A DNA stretch of 64,000 bases from Maritimibacter sp. 55A14 (GCF_003122205.1 NZ_QEYE01000011.1:1-64000); one strand, 5' to 3'. Counted from the first letter of the stretch, positions 30,232 to 39,189 are shown. The notes: generated by a model from the sequence alone, not told the origin. A program made the numbers and translations.

Positions 30232-31142
30232 CCCGCCTGCCGCCGTCCATGCAGGGGCATCTGGCGATGCTTCTCTTCTCGGCGCTGGTCGCCGGGTCGT
30301 TCTCCTTCGGCTCGATGATCGCAAACGAGATCGCCCCGCTCGCCCTGACCGCGGCGCGTTTCGTGATCGCGGGCGCGCTGATCGGGACCGCTGCGGCGCT
30401 GGGGCCGGGGTTGCGGTGCGGGCAGTTTCGCGCGCCCTGGCGCTACGTGGTGCTCGGCGGGCTCTTCGGGGCCTATTTCGTTCTGATGTTCGAGGGGCTG
30501 AAGACCGCGCCGCCGGTTTCGGCCGCAGCGGTCTTCACGCTGACGCCGGTGATGGCGGCGGGTTTCGGCTGGCTGGTTCTGCGCCAGATCACCACGCCGC
30601 GCATGGCGCTGGCGCTGGCGCTGGGTGCGGCGGGCGCGCTCTGGGTGATCTTCCGCGCCGATCTGGGCGCGCTGCTGGCCTTCGATGTCGGCCGGGGCGA
30701 GGCGGTCTATTTCCTGGGCTGTGTGGCCCATGCCGTCTACCCGCCGCTGATAGCGCGGCTGAACCGGGGCGAGCCCGCGCTGGTCTTCACCTTCGGCATG
30801 ATGATGGCGGCGCTGGTGCTGCTGGTCGCGGTCGGCTGGTCCGACATCCGCGCCACCGACTGGGCGGCGCTGCCCTGGCTGGTCTGGGCGGTGCTGGGCT
30901 ATGTCGCGGTCTTCGCCAGCGCGCTGACCTTCGTGCTGCTGCAATTTGCGGCGCTGCGGCTGCCATCGGCCAAGGTAATGGCCTACACCTACCTGACGCC
31001 GAGCTGGGTTCTGTTGTGGGAGATCGTGCTGGGCCGCGGGACGCCGCCGGCGCTGGTGGCGGCGGGGCTGGGCCTGTCGGTTCTGGCATTGGTGCTGCTG
31101 CTGAAGGACGAGGGCGCCCGCCGCGCCGCGGCACGCGCCTGA
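30228..31142 (+). CDS. EamA/DMT-family transporter
   Basis: The 304-residue protein is almost entirely hydrophobic, with about ten predicted membrane helices in two EamA repeats (first from MLLFSALVAGSFSFGSMIA, second from GEAVYFLGCVAHAVYPPLIA). Proteins of this drug/metabolite superfamily export amino acids or other small metabolites. The GTG start at 30228 overlaps the LysR stop (GTGA), which suggests coupled translation; ATG 30249 is an alternative. Pairing with a LysR regulator is typical of metabolite exporters. Confidence 0.9.
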   Translation: MTRLPPSMQGHLAMLLFSALVAGSFSFGSMIANEIAPLALTAARFVIAGALIGTAAALGPGLRCGQFRAPWRYVVLGGLFGAYFVLMFEGLKTAPPVSAAAVFTLTPVMAAGFGWLVLRQITTPRMALALALGAAGALWVIFRADLGALLAFDVGRGEAVYFLGCVAHAVYPPLIARLNRGEPALVFTFGMMMAALVLLVAVGWSDIRATDWAALPWLVWAVLGYVAVFASALTFVLLQFAALRLPSAKVMAYTYLTPSWVLLWEIVLGRGTPPALVAAGLGLSVLALVLLLKDEGARRAAARA

Positions 31143-31150
31143 CGGCGGGG

Positions 31151-31486
31151 TCAGGGTAGGCGGTCCTCGGACAGCTCGGATTCCAGGAACCGCTCGAACG
31201 CGTCCAGATTGATCGGCTCGAACTGGCCGAACCCCTGCATCCAGACTGAGGCCGCACGCAACGCGTCGGGTTCCAGCTTGCACCACTTGACCCGGCCGCG
31301 CTTCTCCTGGCTGATGAGCCCGGCGCGCGTCAGGATCGCCAGATGCTTCGAGATTGCGGCCAGCGACATCTCGAACGGCTCGGCCACGTCGGTCACCGCC
31401 ATGTCGTCCTCCAGGAGCATGGTCAGGATGCGCCGCCGGGTGGCGTCGGACAGGGCCGCGAAGGCAAGGTCGAGCGGATCGGTCAT
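31151..31486 (-). CDS. ArsR-family transcriptional regulator
   Basis: The 111-residue protein is a winged-helix ArsR/SmtB-type repressor: FAALSDATRRRILTMLLEDDMAVTDVAEPFEMSLAAISKHLAILTRAGLISQEKRGRVKW. There is no cysteine-rich metal site in the recognition helix, so it probably belongs to the non-metal (SdpR/BigR-like) group that often pairs with SRPBCC genes. No such partner is adjacent here: EamA converges from the left and the ATP synthase operon diverges to the right. Target unknown. Confidence 0.9.
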   Translation of the reverse strand: MTDPLDLAFAALSDATRRRILTMLLEDDMAVTDVAEPFEMSLAAISKHLAILTRAGLISQEKRGRVKWCKLEPDALRAASVWMQGFGQFEPINLDAFERFLESELSEDRLP

Positions 31487-31659
31487 CGCCGTGCAGTTAC
31501 GCCGGGGTGCCGGGTATCGTCAACCGTTTGGTTGAATATGGCTTGGGTCGGGTTTTCGCGACGGCGCGGCGTTCCGGGCGATGTGCCTGCTTGTCGCATG
31601 TCTTGAAAATAGAAATAAAAACAGTTGCTTATCAAACATCTGCCGATCTTCCATCGCGC

Positions 31660-31688
31660 TTGACTCACCCCGTCCCCGTTTCTAGTGT
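31660..31688 (+). promoter_or_regulatory. Candidate promoter of the atpIBEXF operon
   Basis: TTGACT (31660-31665) and TAGTGT (31683-31688) with 17 bases between lie about 30 bases before the atpI start, in the 230-base divergent gap. The -35 matches five of six consensus bases; the -10 is weak, as is common in high-GC alphaproteobacteria. Confidence 0.45.
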
Positions 31689-31716
31689 CCGCGCAACCGT
31701 CGAAGAGGTATGGCGC

Positions 31717-32094
31717 ATGTCGGACGGGCAGGATCCACGCAAGCTGGACGCCCTACAGGAGCGGATCGACAAGCTCCGCGGCACGAAGCCGGTACGTCCT
31801 CAGATCGACGATCACTACAGCCAGACCCATGCGGGCTGGCGGATGATTACAGAGCTTGTGACGGGCATCGTCATGGGCGTTGGCATCGGATGGGGGCTGG
31901 ACAGTCTCTTCGGCACGAAGCCGGTCTTCCTGGTGCTGATGACATTGCTGGGTTTCGCGGCGGGCGTGCGGGTCATGCTCGGCACCGCTAGGGAAATGCA
32001 GCGCAAGTATGAGAGCGACGCCGCGGCCGCGCGCGACGCAGGCGATAACGGCCCCGGCGGGGGGCAGGACAAGGGGAACGGACGTGGCGACTGA
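31717..32094 (+). CDS. atpI: ATP synthase protein I (AtpI)
   Basis: AtpI is a small membrane protein assisting c-ring assembly. The 125-residue product has a charged N-terminus ([14 protein letters not shown]), the [29 protein letters not shown] helix and a second helix ([17 protein letters not shown]), then a charged tail. The ATG at 31717 has AAGAGG upstream. It overlaps atpB by 11 bases. It heads the F0 operon, as usual in Rhodobacter relatives. Confidence 0.93.
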   Translation: MSDGQDPRKLDALQERIDKLRGTKPVRPQIDDHYSQTHAGWRMITELVTGIVMGVGIGWGLDSLFGTKPVFLVLMTLLGFAAGVRVMLGTAREMQRKYESDAAAARDAGDNGPGGGQDKGNGRGD

Positions 32095-32833
32095 AGGTGG
32101 CAGCGGTTTCAACATTCACCCGATGGACCAGTTCGTGGTCAAACCGCTTTTCGGTGACGGCCCGATCGCGTGGTACACGCCGACCAATGTGACGCTCTGG
32201 CTGGCGATCGCGATCCTCGCGGTGATCGCGCTGCTCGTACTGGGCACGCGCGGACGCGCCATCGTGCCGTCGCGCACACAGTCCATCGCGGAACTGGCCT
32301 ATGGTTTCGTCTACCAGATGGTCGAGGACGTCGCCGGCAAGGACGGGGTCAAGTACTTCCCCTATATCATGACGCTTTTCATGTTCATCGTCTTCGCCAA
32401 CTTCCTTGGCCTGCTGCCGATGAGCTTCACCACCACGTCGCATCTGGCGGTTACCGGGACGATGGCGATCGCCGTCTTCGTCTCTGTCACCGTGATCGGC
32501 TTCGTCAAGCATGGCGTGAGTTTCCTGAGCCTCTTCTGGATTACGGCCGCGCCGCTGGCGCTGCGGCCGATCCTGGCGCTCATCGAGGTGATCTCCTATT
32601 TTGTGCGCCCGGTCAGCCACTCCATCCGACTGATGGGCAACATGATGGCCGGCCATGCGGTGATGAAGGTGTTCGCGGGTTTCGCCGGGGCGCTGGGCAT
32701 CGGCGCCGTCGCCCCGATCGTGGCAATCAGCGCGGTCTACGCGCTGGAAATCCTGGTGTCCTTCATCCAGGCCTATGTCTTCGCGATCCTGACCTGTGTC
32801 TACCTCAAGGATGCGCTTCATCCGCATCACTGA
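32084..32833 (+). CDS. atpB: ATP synthase F0 subunit a
   Basis: Subunit a forms the proton half-channels against the c-ring. The 249-residue protein has the [16 protein letters not shown] start, multiple membrane helices, and the essential arginine in [19 protein letters not shown] 32084 is preferred: it follows AAGGGG, overlaps atpI as normal for the operon, and gives the family N-terminus (VATEGGSG); a longer frame inside atpI is non-homologous. Confidence 0.96.
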   Translation: MATEGGSGFNIHPMDQFVVKPLFGDGPIAWYTPTNVTLWLAIAILAVIALLVLGTRGRAIVPSRTQSIAELAYGFVYQMVEDVAGKDGVKYFPYIMTLFMFIVFANFLGLLPMSFTTTSHLAVTGTMAIAVFVSVTVIGFVKHGVSFLSLFWITAAPLALRPILALIEVISYFVRPVSHSIRLMGNMMAGHAVMKVFAGFAGALGIGAVAPIVAISAVYALEILVSFIQAYVFAILTCVYLKDALHPHH

Positions 32834-32883
32834 GGCCCGCAAACAAACTCTAATCCAGCCATTCAAATCCAAGGAGTGAACAA

Positions 32884-33126
32884 ATGGCAGTCGAAGGTGA
32901 TCTGGTTCAAATGGGTGCTCTTGTCGGTGCCGGTCTTGCTTGTACCGGCATGGGCGGCGCCGCCGTCGGTGTGGGCCACGTCGTGGGCAACTACATCGCG
33001 GGCGCGCTGCGCAACCCGTCGGCTGCGGCCAGCCAAACCGCGACGATGTTCATCGGTATCGCGTTCTCGGAAGCGCTGGGGATCTTCTCGTTCCTCGTGG
33101 CACTTCTGCTGATGTACGCTCAGTAA
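32884..33126 (+). CDS. atpE: ATP synthase F0 subunit c
   Basis: The 80-residue protein is a two-helix hairpin: an N-terminal helix rich in glycine and alanine ([21 protein letters not shown]) and a second helix with the proton-binding glutamate in [21 protein letters not shown]. The polar loop RNPS joins them. The sequence [10 protein letters not shown][17 protein letters not shown] is characteristic of alphaproteobacteria. AAGGAG precedes the ATG. Spacing to atpB is 50 bases. Confidence 0.97.
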   Translation: MAVEGDLVQMGALVGAGLACTGMGGAAVGVGHVVGNYIAGALRNPSAAASQTATMFIGIAFSEALGIFSFLVALLLMYAQ

Positions 33127-33211
33127 CCCGCGCACGCAGGGCGGCACATGGCGTGCCGCCCGTGGTTGAGGGGCGCGCCTTGCGCGTGCTCCGGGGTTGC
33201 AGGAGGCGAAG

Positions 33212-33739
33212 ATGGCAACAGAAGCACAAGGGGCCGTGGAACATGCCGATGGCATGCCGCAGCTCGATTTCTCGACCTACCCGAACCAGATTTTCTGGCT
33301 CGTGGTCACGCTGGTCGTGATTTACCTGGTGCTCACCAAGATCGCGCTGCCGCGCATCGCCAGCGTTCTGGCCGAACGGCAGGGGACCATCGCCAACGAT
33401 CTGGCGGCGGCCGAGGATCTGAAGCAGCAGGCGGTCGAGGCGGAAGAGGCCTATAACAAGGCGCTGGCCGATGCGAAGGCCGAAGCCGGGCGCATCGTCG
33501 CCGGGGCGCGGGCCGACATCCAGAAGGACCTGGACGACGCCACCGCCAAGGCGGATGCCGAGATCGCGGCTAAATCGGCGGAGTCGGAGAAGCGCATCTC
33601 CGAGATCCGGGCGAGCGCGCTGGAAAGCATCGAGGCGGTGGCCAACGACACGGCGGTCGAGGTGGTCAAGGCGATCATGCCGGGCGCCGAGGACGGCAAG
33701 GCGGTCAAAACCGCCGTGACGGCACGGATGAAAGGGTAG
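33212..33739 (+). CDS. atpX: ATP synthase F0 subunit b'
   Basis: This 175-residue protein has a single N-terminal membrane helix ([20 protein letters not shown]) followed by a long charged coiled coil, the layout of stator subunit b'. Alphaproteobacteria have two b-type subunits; the one next to subunit c is usually b'. ATG 33212 follows GGAGG with five bases between; the TTG further up is not needed. It lies 5 bases before atpF. Confidence 0.94.
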   Translation: MATEAQGAVEHADGMPQLDFSTYPNQIFWLVVTLVVIYLVLTKIALPRIASVLAERQGTIANDLAAAEDLKQQAVEAEEAYNKALADAKAEAGRIVAGARADIQKDLDDATAKADAEIAAKSAESEKRISEIRASALESIEAVANDTAVEVVKAIMPGAEDGKAVKTAVTARMKG

Positions 33740-33744
33740 GGATC

Positions 33745-34308
33745 ATGCGCAGACTTTTCCCGATCAGCGCAGCCTTCGCGCTTTCCGGAACGCCGGTTCT
33801 GGCCGCGAGCGGCCCGTTCTTCTCGCTCAACAACACCAATTTCGTGGTGTCGATTGCGTTCCTCCTGTTCATCGCGGTGCTGCTTTACTACAAGGTGCCG
33901 GGCATCCTGGCCGGCATGTTGGACAAGCGCGCCGACACGATCCGGGCCGAGCTTGACGAGGCCAAGGCGCTGCGCGAGGAAGCACAGGCAGTGCTGGCCT
34001 CCTATGAGCGCAAGCAGAAGGAAGTGGCCGAGCAGGCCGAGCGGATCGTGAAGTACGCGCGCGGAGAAGCCACCGCCGCCGCCGAGGAGGCGAAGGAGGA
34101 ACTCAAGCGTTCCATCGCGCGCCGGCTCCAGGCCGCCGAAGACCAGATTGCCTCGGCCGAAAACGCTGCCGTGCGCGATGTGCGCGATCGCGCCGTGGCC
34201 GTGGCCGTGGCCGCCGCGCGCGATGTCATCGCCAGGCAGATGTCTGCGGATCAGGCGAATGGGCTGATCGACGACGCCATCGGCGAGGTGGAGAAGAAGC
34301 TGCACTAG
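33745..34308 (+). CDS. atpF: ATP synthase F0 subunit b
   Basis: The 187-residue stator subunit starts with a hydrophobic, signal-like segment ([18 protein letters not shown]), then the membrane helix [23 protein letters not shown] and a long helix rich in Ala, Glu and Arg ending in EVEKKLH. It is the last gene of the F0 operon and is followed by a strong terminator; the F1 genes are not here, as usual in this group. Confidence 0.95.
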   Translation: MRRLFPISAAFALSGTPVLAASGPFFSLNNTNFVVSIAFLLFIAVLLYYKVPGILAGMLDKRADTIRAELDEAKALREEAQAVLASYERKQKEVAEQAERIVKYARGEATAAAEEAKEELKRSIARRLQAAEDQIASAENAAVRDVRDRAVAVAVAAARDVIARQMSADQANGLIDDAIGEVEKKLH

Positions 34309-34330
34309 GCGCAGCGGATCATGGAACTGT

Positions 34331-34360
34331 AAAAGCCCGGCCACGTGGCCGGGCTTTTTC
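34331..34360 (+). terminator. Bidirectional rho-independent terminator after atpF
   Basis: A perfect 22-bp palindrome at 34334-34355 (AGCCCGGCCAC and its complement) is followed by TTTTTC on the plus strand and preceded by AAAA, giving a T-run on the minus strand too. It lies between the convergent atpF and TetR genes and can serve both. Confidence 0.85.
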
Positions 34361-34380
34361 GTTGCCGATCCCGCCGCGGC

Positions 34381-34959
34381 TCACCGGGCGGTGTCGGGCC
34401 CCAGGGCATGCTCCAGCAGGATATCCGCGGCGGCCCGCGCATCCGCTGCCGCGTCGCCTGCATTGCCCATCACGCGGGTGACGATCGCGCCCTCCTTGAG
34501 CAGCAGGATCGACCGCGCCAGGCGGTCCGGCTCGGCTGCCCCGGCCTTGCGCGCGAGGGCGGTGAAATGCTCTGCCAGCAGGCGCTTGTGTTCGGCGGAC
34601 TGGGCATGGATCGGATGTTCCGGCTCCTGAAACTCGGCCACCGCCTTGATGAACATGCAGCCGCGGAAATCCGGCGCGGCGAACCATTCCGCCAGCGCGT
34701 CGAACATGGCCAGCATCTGTCCGCGCGGGCATTCGGAGAGCGCCTCCATTCGGCGGTAGAGCCAGTTGCGGAAACTCTCGTCGCGCAGGCGCAGGGCGGC
34801 CAGGATCAACTCGTCCTTGTTGCGGAAATGCTTGTACATCGAGGTCTTGGAGACCCCGGTTTCGGCCACCAGCATATCCATCCCGGTGGCGTGAAAGCCG
34901 TTCCGATAGAAGACAGCCAGTGCCTTGCGGACCAGTTCATCGCGTTTGTTCGGTCGCAT
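34381..34959 (-). CDS. TetR-family transcriptional regulator
   Basis: The 192-residue protein has the TetR helix-turn-helix at residues 8-52 (ALAVFYRNGFHATGMDMLVAETGVSKTSMYKHFRNKDELI) and a divergent C-terminal ligand domain with one cysteine (FRGCMFI). It is transcribed divergently from a small protein gene and the DUF1348 gene. The 207-base gap between them carries three similar operator-like boxes, so it probably represses itself and the divergent genes. Ligand unknown. Confidence 0.92.
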   Translation of the reverse strand: MRPNKRDELVRKALAVFYRNGFHATGMDMLVAETGVSKTSMYKHFRNKDELILAALRLRDESFRNWLYRRMEALSECPRGQMLAMFDALAEWFAAPDFRGCMFIKAVAEFQEPEHPIHAQSAEHKRLLAEHFTALARKAGAAEPDRLARSILLLKEGAIVTRVMGNAGDAAADARAAADILLEHALGPDTAR

Positions 34960-34972
34960 GCCTGCTCCAGAT

Positions 34973-35132
34973 TAGACAGATCGGTACATAAGAGATTTGT
35001 CTGAAAAGATCAATTAAGACCTAAATATATCAGGACGAAAGTGTGAAATCCGCAAGAGAAAGAGAAGAAACTTTTTGACAAAAGTTACTGATCGGTACAT
35101 TTAAGCAGTCAGAAAGTGTACAGATCGGTAAG
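34973..35132. promoter_or_regulatory. Divergent promoter region with three TetR-type operator boxes
   Basis: Three 16-base boxes share GATCGGTA: TAGACAGATCGGTACA (34973-34988), GTTACTGATCGGTACA (35084-35099) and TGTACAGATCGGTAAG (35117-35132). Each is an imperfect palindrome centred on GATC, as TetR-family operators often are. Box 1 lies just before the TetR start; box 2 lies between TTGACA (35075-35080) and a possible -10 TACATT (35096-35101) reading right; box 3 lies downstream of that promoter. This fits autorepression plus repression of the divergent genes. Confidence 0.7.
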
Positions 35133-35166
35133 CACACTTCGCTGTCAGGTAACTGGAGGTCACACC

Positions 35167-35343
35167 ATGTCTCTCTCTCGCCTTCCCTTCCGGGTTCCGG
35201 CCGGTGCGCTCGGCTTCGCGATCCTCTGCGAATTGTCAGTGCCGGCTCCCGGCAGCGACGACATGAGCACTCAGGCTTCGGCCGAGCGCGCCGTGCCGGC
35301 CGCCGCGTCCCACGCCGCATTGCCGGACCTGCCGTTGCACTGA
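35167..35343 (+). CDS. Small hypothetical protein, 58 aa
   Basis: ATG 35167 follows GGAGG with 8 bases between, directly downstream of the TetR-controlled promoter. The product is short, alanine- and proline-rich, with a mildly hydrophobic N-terminus ([15 protein letters not shown]). It precedes the DUF1348 gene by 35 bases. No family is recognised. The strong ribosome binding site and position support translation; it may be a leader peptide or a secreted small protein. Confidence 0.55.
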   Translation: MSLSRLPFRVPAGALGFAILCELSVPAPGSDDMSTQASAERAVPAAASHAALPDLPLH

Positions 35344-35378
35344 TCCTGCTCTCACACTCTTTCCTGATAGGACACGCC

Positions 35379-35843
35379 ATGACCCGCCCCCCGCTGCCGC
35401 CGTTCACCGAAGAGACCGCCCGCCAGAAGGTGCGGATGGCCGAGAATGCCTGGAACAGCCGCGACCCGGAGGTCGTCACACCCGCCTATACCGACGACAG
35501 CCAGTGGCGGAACCGGGCCGAGTTCCTGACCGGCCATGACGCGATCCGCGCCTTCCTGCGCCGCAAGTGGCAGCGGGAGCTGGAGTACCGCCTCATCAAG
35601 GAGCTTTGGGCCGTCGCCGGTACCCGGATCGCGGTACGCTTCGCCTATGAGTGGCACGACGCCGAGGGAAGCTGGTTCCGGTCCTACGGCAACGAGAACT
35701 GGGAGTTCGCCGAAGACGGCCGGATGCGCCGGCGGATCGCGTCGATCAACGATCTGCCGATCGCGGCATCGGGGCGGCTTTTCCATTGGCCGCAGGGTCC
35801 GCGTCCCGACGACCATACGGGGTTGAGCGACCTCGGCCTTTGA
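35379..35843 (+). CDS. DUF1348 (NTF2-like fold) protein
   Basis: The 154-residue protein is a near-standard DUF1348 member: [65 protein letters not shown] and the tail [14 protein letters not shown]. The fold is the cone-shaped NTF2-like barrel; the function of the family is unknown, though it is often under TetR control as here. It would be the main product of the TetR-regulated transcript. Confidence 0.9.
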   Translation: MTRPPLPPFTEETARQKVRMAENAWNSRDPEVVTPAYTDDSQWRNRAEFLTGHDAIRAFLRRKWQRELEYRLIKELWAVAGTRIAVRFAYEWHDAEGSWFRSYGNENWEFAEDGRMRRRIASINDLPIAASGRLFHWPQGPRPDDHTGLSDLGL

Positions 35844-35868
35844 ACATTTCCGGCAAGGGAGATACGCA

Positions 35869-36144
35869 ATGGCACGCGTATTCGCGAAACTCGCCTTCAC
35901 GCTATCGGTCCGCGCGCAGCAGGAGCGCATGGGATCGGCCCGTACCTACGCGACATTTCTCGATGGGGCGGAGACGGAGGGTGGCAGGCTCAGCGCGAGG
36001 ATTCGTGCTGGAAGCGCAGTCGCGCGATCTCCTCGTGCTTCTCGGTGCGCTTCTGATCGGTCAGCGCCTGTTTCACGAAGTTCAGATGCGCCTCGATCGC
36101 AGCGCGGGCGCGTTTGGGATCGCGCGCCTGAAGCGCGGTGTTGA
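35869..36144 (+). CDS. Small hypothetical protein overlapping the GntR gene (doubtful)
   Basis: ATG 35869 follows AAGGGAG with a good spacing, 25 bases after the DUF1348 stop. The first 40 residues (MARVFAKLAFTLSVRAQQER onward) look like a genuine protein start; the remainder (from about 35990) lies antisense to the GntR gene and is arginine/serine-rich, like a shadow frame. It could be a short protein whose natural end was lost, or a chance frame. Low certainty. Confidence 0.35.
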   Translation: MARVFAKLAFTLSVRAQQERMGSARTYATFLDGAETEGGRLSARIRAGSAVARSPRASRCASDRSAPVSRSSDAPRSQRGRVWDRAPEARC

Positions 36145-36757
36145 TTGCCCGGTGCTGGTCCAGCAGCGCGCTGCGCGTCGTGCGCTGGCGGAACATGACC
36201 TTGCGGTTGTAGAAGACGCCCTCGCGCAGCATCTGGAACATCGAACGCATCATGTGGACCATTACGACATTGTGCGAAGCTTCGATGATCGCCATGTGGA
36301 ACTCGGCGTCGAGCGCGGCCTCGTCCGCCGGATTGCGCTTGGCATGGGCGGCTTCCATCTTGCGGAAGACGGCGTCCACCACCGCCAGATCGGTGTCCGA
36401 TCCCAGCCGCGCGGCGCGCTCGGCGGCCAGCCCCTCCAGATCGCGACGGAAACTGATATAGTCGAAAAGCGCCTCGTCATGGCTGGCGAAGAGCCGGATC
36501 AGCGGCTCCGAGAAGGCCGAACCCAGCACATCCGCGACGAAAACCCCCGAGCCCGCCCGGCTGGTCAGCAGCCCGCGCTCCTGCAATTCCGAGATCGCCT
36601 CGCGCAGGCTGGGGCGCGAGACGCCCATGCGGTCGGCCATCTCGCGTTCCGAGGGCAGCCGCTCGCCCGGACGCAGGATGCCGCGCAGGATCAGCAATTC
36701 GATCTGCCGGGTGACGGCAGTCGAAAGTTTCTCGGACTGGACTTTACGGAATGGCAT
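35990..36757 (-). CDS. FadR/GntR-family regulator (FCD domain)
   Basis: The 255-residue protein has the GntR winged helix (LLILRGILRPGERLPSEREMADRMGVSRPSLREAISELQERGLL) and an FCD effector domain with the metal-ligand pattern D/H...H (DAEFHMAIIEASHN and LLDQHRAINTALQ). PdhR, LldR and GlcC belong to this group and sense organic acids. I use ATG 36757 because GGGGGAA lies before it. No metabolic gene is adjacent; glcDEF in this window carry a promoter inverted repeat with TTGGT/ACCAA arms of the kind this group binds, but a link is only inferred. Confidence 0.9.
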   Translation of the reverse strand: MPFRKVQSEKLSTAVTRQIELLILRGILRPGERLPSEREMADRMGVSRPSLREAISELQERGLLTSRAGSGVFVADVLGSAFSEPLIRLFASHDEALFDYISFRRDLEGLAAERAARLGSDTDLAVVDAVFRKMEAAHAKRNPADEAALDAEFHMAIIEASHNVVMVHMMRSMFQMLREGVFYNRKVMFRQRTTRSALLDQHRAINTALQARDPKRARAAIEAHLNFVKQALTDQKRTEKHEEIARLRFQHESSR

Positions 36758-36839
36758 GCGTTCCCCCATTGGCCGGTAAGATGATATGACCAGTCAATGG
36801 GGGGCGCAAGACAGGGGCCGTGCCGGCCCGCCGTTCAGG

Positions 36840-37490
36840 TCAGGCGTTGGGCCGGATCACGATTTCCACGCGCCGGTTCTGCCGGCGGCCCTCCGGGCTA
36901 AGGTTGGAGGCAACGGGTTGGCTCTCGCCCCGACCATAGGCGCGGATCCGGCTGGACCGCACGCCGGCGCCGGTCAGGATGCCGGCCACCGCGTCGGCGC
37001 GCCGGCTGGAGAGGTTCTGGTTATAGGCGGCGGTGCCGGTATTGTCGGTATGGCCGATCACGTCCACCGTCGTGTTGGGGTAGTCGTTGAGGCTGCCCGC
37101 CAGGGTGCGCAGGTCGTCGCGCAGCACCGGGTTCACATAGGTGCTGTCCACATCGAAGAGGATATCCTGCGGCATGGTGACGATCAGTTCGTTGCCGGTG
37201 TTGACGACCGATACGCGGCTGTCCATCGAGGCCTCCAACTCGCGCGCCTGCTTGTCGAGCTGCGAGCCGATCAGGCCGCCAGCCGCGGCACCGATGGCGG
37301 CGCCGCCGATCGCGCGGCCCAGTCCGTTATCGCCGGTCGCGGCGCCGGCGACGCCGCCGATCAGGCCGCCGATCACCGCGCCTTCCGCAGTGCGGTTACG
37401 CTCCGGCTGGGGGTTGTTGGGATCGACGCAAGCGGTCAGGGTCAGAAGGCTGGCCGAGGCGAGCATCAGGGGGGTACGTGCGCGTAACAT
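36840..37490 (-). CDS. OmpA-family outer-membrane lipoprotein
   Basis: The 216-residue protein has a lipoprotein signal peptide with lipobox LTAC (cysteine 21), a glycine-zipper segment (AVIGGLIGGVAGAATGDNGLGRAIGGAAIGAAAGGLIG in parts), and a C-terminal OmpA peptidoglycan-binding domain (DVIGHTDNTGTAAYNQNLSSRRADAVAGIL, RIRAYGRGESQPVASN, GRRQNRRVEI). The layout is that of YiaD/Pal-like proteins tethering the outer membrane to the wall. It is a single gene convergent to none and followed by the GntR gene. Confidence 0.93.
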   Translation of the reverse strand: MLRARTPLMLASASLLTLTACVDPNNPQPERNRTAEGAVIGGLIGGVAGAATGDNGLGRAIGGAAIGAAAGGLIGSQLDKQARELEASMDSRVSVVNTGNELIVTMPQDILFDVDSTYVNPVLRDDLRTLAGSLNDYPNTTVDVIGHTDNTGTAAYNQNLSSRRADAVAGILTGAGVRSSRIRAYGRGESQPVASNLSPEGRRQNRRVEIVIRPNA

Positions 37491-37568
37491 ATTGAATTCC
37501 CGTGAACGTGGTTATCGTTGACGGCAATATATGCATGGCGGCGAGAACTTGCACGACCTGCGTCACAT

Positions 37569-38423
37569 TTAAGCGGTTTCCCGCGCGTCGGCGCGCGCAC
37601 TTTCCCAGGCCAGAAGGGCGCGCTTGACGGGCAGTCCCCAATGATAGCCGCCCAGCCCCCCGGACTTGCGCAGCGCACGATGGCAGGGGATGAGCCAGCT
37701 TACCGGATTGCGCCCCACCGCATTGCCCACCGCGCGCACCGCCCTCGGGTGGCCGATCCGCCCGGCCAGCGCCGAATAGGTGGTCACATGGCCCTCGGGG
37801 ACCTGCAACAGGGCTTCCCAGACCTTGATCTGGAACGGTGCGCCGATCAGGTGCAGGCGCGCTTCGCCCTGATGGCCCAGCGCGGCCTCGACCCAGGGTG
37901 CGATGCGCTCGGGTGCATGGGTAAACCGCGCGTCCGGCCAGCGCGACCGCAAATCCTCCAGCGCCGCCGCGCGCCCGCATTCGGCGCTGAACCCGAGGCC
38001 GCAGAGCCCGCGATCGGTGCCCATCGCGACGATCTCGCCGAAGGGGCTGTCGAAGGCGCCCCAGGCGATGTCGAGCCCGGCGCCGCGGCGGGCGTAGTCG
38101 CCGGGGCTCATAGCCTCCCAGCGCAGGAAGAGGTCGTGCAGACGCCCGGTGCCCGAGAGGCCGGTTTCAATCGCCGTGTCCAGCAGCGTCGCCCGCGCCC
38201 GAAGCAATTCGCGCGCGTGATCCAGCGTCAGATATTGCTGGTACCGCTTGGGCGACACGCCGACCCAGCGCGAGAAGACGCGCTGAAAATGCGCGGGACT
38301 CATGCCGAGCCGGCCTGCCAGCGTCTCCAGCGGCAGGTCGCGTCCACCATCGGCGTCGATGATCTCGATGGCGCGGGCCATCACGCCGTAATGGTAGCTC
38401 TGCGGTTCCCGGTCGGTTGTCAT
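37569..38423 (-). CDS. AraC-type HTH fused to methylated-DNA-protein cysteine methyltransferase (Ada-like, no N-terminal Zn domain)
   Basis: Residues 15-100 are an AraC helix-turn-helix pair (LETLAGRLGMSPAHFQRVFSRWVGVSPKRYQQYLTLDHA); residues 120-275 are an O6-methylguanine methyltransferase with the active-site PCHR in SWLIPCHRALRKSGGLGGYHWGL. This is E. coli Ada without its N-terminal phosphotriester-repair domain, so it can repair O6-methylguanine but lacks the usual methyl sensor. ATG 38423 is chosen from the family N-terminus; a longer frame to 38546 overlaps nth antisense. It is divergent from nth, another repair gene. Confidence 0.93.
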   Translation of the reverse strand: MTTDREPQSYHYGVMARAIEIIDADGGRDLPLETLAGRLGMSPAHFQRVFSRWVGVSPKRYQQYLTLDHARELLRARATLLDTAIETGLSGTGRLHDLFLRWEAMSPGDYARRGAGLDIAWGAFDSPFGEIVAMGTDRGLCGLGFSAECGRAAALEDLRSRWPDARFTHAPERIAPWVEAALGHQGEARLHLIGAPFQIKVWEALLQVPEGHVTTYSALAGRIGHPRAVRAVGNAVGRNPVSWLIPCHRALRKSGGLGGYHWGLPVKRALLAWESARADARETA

Positions 38424-38544
38424 GTCGTCTCTCTCACCTGATCTTGCGGCCCGTGTCCCAGACCTAGCGCCTGCGTGCGCCGTGCGCGACCCGGAACCTG
38501 CGCAACCCTCTTGCCCATCGGGGGCGGACGAGGCATGAGAGGGC

Positions 38545-39189
38545 ATGGCAAGCCCGCTCGATTATCACACGATCCGAGAGATTTTCACCCGGTTTCGCGC
38601 CAGCGTGGCGGAGCCCAAGGGCGAGCTGGAACATATCAACGCCTACACGCTTCTGGTGGCGGTCACGCTCAGCGCGCAGGCAACCGATGCGGGTGTGAAC
38701 AAGGCCACGCGCGGCCTTTTCAAGGTGGCCGACACGCCCGAAAGGATGCTCGCGCTGGGCGAGGCGGGCCTGATCGAGCATATCAGGACAATCGGGCTCT
38801 ACCGCAACAAGGCGCGCAACGTGATGAAGCTCTCGCGCATCCTGGCCGAGGAATTCGACGGCGAGGTGCCGTCCTCCCGCGCGGCGCTGCAAAGCCTTCC
38901 CGGTGTCGGGCGCAAGACGGCAAATGTGGTGCTGAACATGTGGCTCCGCCATCCCGCGCAGGCGGTGGACACGCATATCTTCCGGGTCGGCAACCGCACC
39001 CGGATCGCACCCGGCCGCGACGTGATGGCCGTAGAGCGCGCGATCGAGGACAACGTGCCGGTGGAATTCCAGCTTCACGCCCATCACTGGCTGATCCTGC
39101 ATGGCCGCTATGTCTGCAAGGCGCGCAAGCCCATCTGCGCCAATTGCATCATCCGCGACCTCTGCCCCTATGAGGAGAAGACCGTATGA
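38545..39189 (+). CDS. nth: Endonuclease III (Nth)
   Basis: This 214-residue base-excision glycosylase/lyase has the helix-hairpin-helix LQSLPGVGRKTANVVLNMW with catalytic Lys in GRKTAN, the catalytic Asp in AVDTHIFRV, and the 4Fe-4S cluster CKARKPICANCIIRDLC (spacing 6-2-5). It removes oxidised pyrimidines. It overlaps the PfkB kinase gene by four bases (ATGA). Confidence 0.97.
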   Translation: MASPLDYHTIREIFTRFRASVAEPKGELEHINAYTLLVAVTLSAQATDAGVNKATRGLFKVADTPERMLALGEAGLIEHIRTIGLYRNKARNVMKLSRILAEEFDGEVPSSRAALQSLPGVGRKTANVVLNMWLRHPAQAVDTHIFRVGNRTRIAPGRDVMAVERAIEDNVPVEFQLHAHHWLILHGRYVCKARKPICANCIIRDLCPYEEKTV

